7,850 nucleotides of DNA from an uncultured Erysipelotrichaceae bacterium (GTDB lineage: Bacteria; Bacillota_I; Bacilli_A; RFN20; CAG-826). The position numbers and the translations under genes were made by a program. The stretch is from contig CADAUN010000060.1 in assembly GCA_902791085.1 (NCBI GenBank), positions 1 through 7,850 on the forward strand, in the 5' to 3' direction. The notes below the pieces were generated by a model. That model had not been told where the DNA came from and did not search any database. It worked only from the letters and a program-made list of their open reading frames with translations. Positions 4,382 through 7,850 of this stretch are shown here, one piece after another (positions within the stretch are counted from its first letter, which is position 1; every line of letters begins with the position of its first letter).

Positions 4382-5597
4382 CAAGGTTTGCCAGCATTAG
4401 TTTTAACCGATTCTCTTGATTCACTTGGGTGGAAGAAGCATCAAAATCTAATGGGACAATATTTTCTTCTGGATACCGTTCTTTCACGGGACGAATCATG
4501 CCTTTTCCAACGATGTGGTTTGGTAAGCAACCAAAAGGTTGCACCACCACGATGTTCTTCACTCCATGTTTAGAGAAGGTGACCATTTCACCAGGAATTA
4601 ACCATCCCTCGCCCATTTTAACGCCAGTTGAAATCACTTCTTCAGCATTATGAGGTATCTCTTCAAAGTCCTCAAACGGATAAAATCTTGTTCCTTTTAC
4701 CATGGCGTTAGCTTCTCTCGTGAGCTTTAGGGCCTTCCGATAAGCGAAGCGATAAAGCGCGATAGTTCCTTTGTTGCTGCCATAAAGACGATGATCGTTG
4801 ATGGCATTATAAAGGCAATAAAGCAAGAATTCATTTAAAGATGGCTCCACTACTTCCGTTCCTTGTCTCACCAAAAAGTCTTTCAAGTGGTTATTCGCAT
4901 AAGGCGAATATTTCACAAAGATTTCACCAACAATGGCAACACGTGGTTTTCGCTCTTTAGGCGGTTCTAAAGAACGGAAACGATTTAAGAAGAAACGATA
5001 ATTCTTTTTCACTTGCAAAAAAGAAAGATGCCCAAGTTGCTTGTCTAAGTTCTTTAAGCAATCGTCTAATGCTTCTTGCGTCTTTTCATCTCCATAATAG
5101 GGCCGAGCTTGATTCACTAAGTTCATTAAGAAGTCGCCATAAAGAACGGCGGTATAAAGAGAGATGGCACGCTTTGCATTGATGGGCAAAGAATAGTCTT
5201 TCTCTAAACCAGAAAAATTAAGGGAAAGCACAGGAACCGTAGGAAATTCTTTTTCAAAAGCTTTGCGGTAAAGCGAGATGTAATTTGAGGCACGACATCC
5301 ACCGCCAGTTTGTGTCATCAAAACACAAGTGTGGTGCAAATCATATTTGCCGCTTTTTAAAGCCTCAATAAATGCGCCACACGTGATTAAAGCAGGATAG
5401 CAGGCATCGTTATGAATAGAAGCCAAGCCTTCGTCTTTGGCTACGCGATCTAGCGGAGTCACCACAACAAGATTCATACCGTCTTTGGCTAACACACGAG
5501 ACAAAATATCGATTTGAATCGGACACATATCCGGAATCAAAATGGTGTAGTGCTCTTTGGCCAAGCGACGGAAAAACTTCTTTCGTTCATTGCTCAT
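4374..5597 (-). CDS. Double-cubane/HgdB-like C-terminal component of a 2-hydroxyacyl-CoA dehydratase activator-type protein
   Basis: This 407-residue cytoplasmic protein matches the C-terminal third of the large activase-related proteins whose families include HgdB-like dehydratase components. Expected motifs are present in order: YTILIPDMCP at 17-26, IHNDACYPALITCGAFIEALKSGKYD at 61-86, QTGGGCRASNYISLYRKAF at 96-114, VPVLSLNFSGLE at 121-132, and YGDFLMNLV near 153. Later come RVAIVGEIFVKYSPYANNHL at about 219-238, EGWLIPGEM near 334-342, VVVQPFGCLPNHIVGKGM near 353-370, and TQVNQENRLKLML near the end. Conserved cysteines in NDACYP, GGGCRASN and FGCLPNH are candidate iron-sulfur ligands. It starts 11 bases inside the upstream gene; GAGGAG seven bases before the ATG supports a true start. 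The physiological substrate is unknown for this branch. The two genes almost certainly act as one complex. Confidence 0.85.
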   Translation of the reverse strand: MSNERKKFFRRLAKEHYTILIPDMCPIQIDILSRVLAKDGMNLVVVTPLDRVAKDEGLASIHNDACYPALITCGAFIEALKSGKYDLHHTCVLMTQTGGGCRASNYISLYRKAFEKEFPTVPVLSLNFSGLEKDYSLPINAKRAISLYTAVLYGDFLMNLVNQARPYYGDEKTQEALDDCLKNLDKQLGHLSFLQVKKNYRFFLNRFRSLEPPKERKPRVAIVGEIFVKYSPYANNHLKDFLVRQGTEVVEPSLNEFLLYCLYNAINDHRLYGSNKGTIALYRFAYRKALKLTREANAMVKGTRFYPFEDFEEIPHNAEEVISTGVKMGEGWLIPGEMVTFSKHGVKNIVVVQPFGCLPNHIVGKGMIRPVKERYPEENIVPLDFDASSTQVNQENRLKLMLANLEK

Positions 5598-7850
5598 GAT
5601 GTTTCTCCTCGACAGCCGCCAATAAACTACGCAGCCGAATGCGGACGGCGCCTAAATTATTGATTTCATCAATCTTAATGCCAGTGTATAGCTTCCCTTG
5701 ACTTTCCAAGATACGCCGCACCTCATCTGAAGTGATGGCATCAATGCCACAGCCGAAAGAAATCAATTGCACTAGCTCCATGTCTGCTTCTTTTGCAACT
5801 GCATTTGCTGCATCGTATAGCCGGGCGTGGAACGTCCATTGGTTTAAGACATGTGGGTGTGTTTTAGGATTGTTTTGATAACACAAGGAATCTTCGGTAA
5901 TGACAGCAACTCCTAAAGAATCTAATAAGCGTTCAATCCCGTGACTTACTTCGGGATCTACGTGATATGGACGTCCTGCAAGAACGATAATGGTCTTCTT
6001 TTCTTGTCGGGCTTTATGTATGATTTTTTGTGCTTCTTTTTGTGTTTCATTTCGATAAGATTCGTAAGCAGAAATCGCAAAATCAAATGCATTTCTCACC
6101 TCTTTTTTTGAAACACCATAGGAAGAGAGGGTTTCACTTAACGTTTTTATCGCTTTTCTAGGACGCGATAAGTCAACGAAGGGATCAAGGAGAGGAATGG
6201 TTTTAAAACGCGCATCGTTCTTCTTTAAAAGCTCACCATAATAAGCGACGACAGGACAATTAAAATGATTGTCGCCTCGTTTCTCATTCACGTTGTAAGA
6301 TTCCGAAGGGTAAAACACAAAAGTAGGATTTTGTTTTAACAAATAGTCGGCATGCCCATGCATTAGTTTGGCAGGATAACACGCGGTATCTGATGGAATG
6401 GTTTTTTGTCCAGACCGATACATGGCGCGAGTAGAAAAAGGAGAAATGATGGTATTCCATCCTAAATGCTTAAAGAAAGCATCCCAAAACGGCAACTGTT
6501 CCCACATAATAAGTCCCATGGGAAGACCGACTTTAATGGAGGAAACGGAAGAAGGAAGCAATTTCATTAACCGTTCCCGTTTCCATAAATATAAGTCCAA
6601 TTCTCCTGAGGACGATTTCTTTCCTTCCGGTTTATCGCATTTGTTGCCAGACAAGAAAATATGACCATTAGGAAAACGTAAGAACGTCAAAGGGCAATGC
6701 GCGCCACAACCATGACATGTGGAATGCGTGGAAGAATAAGAAAAGCGTTCTAATTCATCGGCGGAAATTAAACCTTTTTCTCCTCCTTTCCGTTTGGCGG
6801 TCAAAGCGGCGCCAAAAGCGCCCATCAACCCGGCGATAGAAGGACGAATCACCGTTTTGCCAATTTCTTGTTCGAAAGAACGCAAGACGGCATTGTTTAA
6901 AAAAGTTCCTCCTTGGCAAACAATCTTATCGCCAAGTTCGCTTGCGGAATGAATCCGAATGACTTTATATAAGGCATTCTTCACCACCGAACGGCAAAGT
7001 CCTGCCGAAATGTCTTCGATGGATGAACCTTCTCGTTGCGCTTGCTTGACGGAACTATTCATAAAGACGGTGCAACGGCTGCCCAGTTCTACTGGATGTT
7101 TTGCAAAATAAGCCATTTTTGCAAAGGTTTCAACATCATAACCTAAGCTTTGGGCAAAGGTTTGTAAGAAAGAACCACAGCCAGAAGAGCAAGCTTCATT
7201 CAACATGATGGAATCAATCGCTCCCTGCTTCACATTGAAGCATTTAATGTCTTGTCCACCGATATCCAAAACAAAATTCACATCCGGCTCATAATATTTG
7301 GCGGCTTGAAAATGGGCGACCGTTTCGACCATACCATAATCGACATGCAACGCCGTGCGAATCAAATCTTCTCCATAACCCGTAACCGCAGAACCGACAA
7401 TCTCGCATCCCGGATTTTTTTCGGCATAGATGATTTTCAATTGACTCACAATACGGTCAATGGGTAGTCCCAAATTCGATTCATAATGGGAATAAAGGAT
7501 TTCATAATGTTCGCCAAGCAAAACAAGCTTGGTTGTTGTTGATCCGGCGTCGATGCCTAAATACGCCTTCCCTTGGTAAGTCTTTAAATCTCCATAGACG
7601 ATATCAAAATCTTTGTGAGCTGCAAGAAAGTCTTGATAGTCCTTCTCGTCTTGAAATAATGGCTTGCCAGTCAGCACGACACCATTCATTTCCGTCTTGC
7701 TTAATTTTTCTTCCAATTTAGATAAAGAAAAGGAGAATGGAAGCGTAAGCGCAGATAATGCTGCACCTTTGGCCATAAAAGTATCCGCATCTTCGGGAAA
7801 GATTGCCGCTTTATCATCCAAGGATAATCGTTGTTGGAACGCTTTCCGTA
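5587..7850 (-). CDS. Acyl-CoA dehydratase activase (BadF/HgdC ATPase) fused to DUF2229-type domain, 5' end missing
   Basis: This is an ATP-dependent iron-sulfur activase subunit. The frame stays open from the TTG at 7821 to the right edge, and residues there (RKAFQQRLSLDDKAAIFPEDADTF, split at the edge) look like the end of a first ATPase domain. The gene therefore continues outside the window and the TTG is not the start. Numbering from that codon, the second ASKHA-type ATPase domain has GIDAGSTTTK at 89-98, TGYG at 147-150, DIGGQD at 186-191, NEACSSGCGSF at 208-218 (Cys211), SRCTVFMNS at 248-256 (Cys250) and VCQGGTFLNN at 301-310. Cys211 and Cys250 match the pair holding the [4Fe-4S] cluster between HgdC subunits. 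A Cys cluster follows (369, 372, 376, 395), then the DUF2229-like part with SDTACYPAKLMHGH at 477-490, GRPYHVDPEVSHGI at 616-629 and SFGCGIDA at 688-695. It ends 11 bases inside the next gene. Confidence 0.88.
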   Translation of the reverse strand, partial: RKAFQQRLSLDDKAAIFPEDADTFMAKGAALSALTLPFSFSLSKLEEKLSKTEMNGVVLTGKPLFQDEKDYQDFLAAHKDFDIVYGDLKTYQGKAYLGIDAGSTTTKLVLLGEHYEILYSHYESNLGLPIDRIVSQLKIIYAEKNPGCEIVGSAVTGYGEDLIRTALHVDYGMVETVAHFQAAKYYEPDVNFVLDIGGQDIKCFNVKQGAIDSIMLNEACSSGCGSFLQTFAQSLGYDVETFAKMAYFAKHPVELGSRCTVFMNSSVKQAQREGSSIEDISAGLCRSVVKNALYKVIRIHSASELGDKIVCQGGTFLNNAVLRSFEQEIGKTVIRPSIAGLMGAFGAALTAKRKGGEKGLISADELERFSYSSTHSTCHGCGAHCPLTFLRFPNGHIFLSGNKCDKPEGKKSSSGELDLYLWKRERLMKLLPSSVSSIKVGLPMGLIMWEQLPFWDAFFKHLGWNTIISPFSTRAMYRSGQKTIPSDTACYPAKLMHGHADYLLKQNPTFVFYPSESYNVNEKRGDNHFNCPVVAYYGELLKKNDARFKTIPLLDPFVDLSRPRKAIKTLSETLSSYGVSKKEVRNAFDFAISAYESYRNETQKEAQKIIHKARQEKKTIIVLAGRPYHVDPEVSHGIERLLDSLGVAVITEDSLCYQNNPKTHPHVLNQWTFHARLYDAANAVAKEADMELVQLISFGCGIDAITSDEVRRILESQGKLYTGIKIDEINNLGAVRIRLRSLLAAVEEKHHEQ

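Noticed and set aside
4262..4573. Plus-strand open frame of 103 codons
   Set aside because: It crosses the terminator and continues antisense to a conserved gene.
7815..7821. True start of the activase gene at TTG 7821
   Set aside because: The frame is open to the edge and upstream residues continue the ATPase fold, so the start is outside the window.
1..7850. CRISPR array, tRNA, rRNA, insertion sequence or phage genes
   Set aside because: None was seen on either strand.

Overview
The window looks like chromosome of a Firmicutes (Bacillota) relative. The signs are AT-leaning composition, strong AGGAGG-type ribosome sites, UGA used as a stop, intrinsic terminators with U tracts, a cre-like site, a clostridial-type FeoB, and a double-cubane/activase protein of the kind common in anaerobic Firmicutes. 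An anaerobe or facultative anaerobe is likely. I cannot name the genus.

Layout. (1) 1-381, minus strand: the N-terminal part of a DNA-deoxyinosine (uracil-superfamily) glycosylase, running off the left edge. (2) 382-505: a divergent control region with a cre-like site and two palindromic boxes around the feo promoter. (3) 506-3608, plus strand: a ferrous-iron uptake operon of two FeoA proteins, FeoB and a small single-pass membrane protein, closed by a terminator shared with the convergent gene. (4) 3645-3926, minus strand: a small heavy-metal-associated (HMA) protein with a GMxCxxC site. Its promoter is flanked by the same two kinds of box as the feo promoter. (5) 3992-4381: a gene-free stretch. 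Its right part (about 4158-4381) looks like a plus-strand structured non-coding RNA with its own -10 box and terminator. (6) 4374-7850, minus strand: two overlapping genes that together match a large 2-hydroxyacyl-CoA-dehydratase-activator-like iron-sulfur protein, often made as one chain of about 1,400 residues. Its beginning lies beyond the right edge.

How the parts fit. FeoA1, FeoA2, FeoB and the small membrane protein should act together to import Fe2+ at the cytoplasmic membrane. The HMA protein appears to share their metal-responsive control, which suggests it handles iron or a metal whose balance depends on iron. The activase pair would be a consumer of iron-sulfur clusters, but no shared regulatory site links it to feo within this window.

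The strongest new observation is the two-promoter, four-box regulatory pattern. Next come the structured RNA at 4158-4381 and a nested hairpin joining feoB to the small membrane gene.
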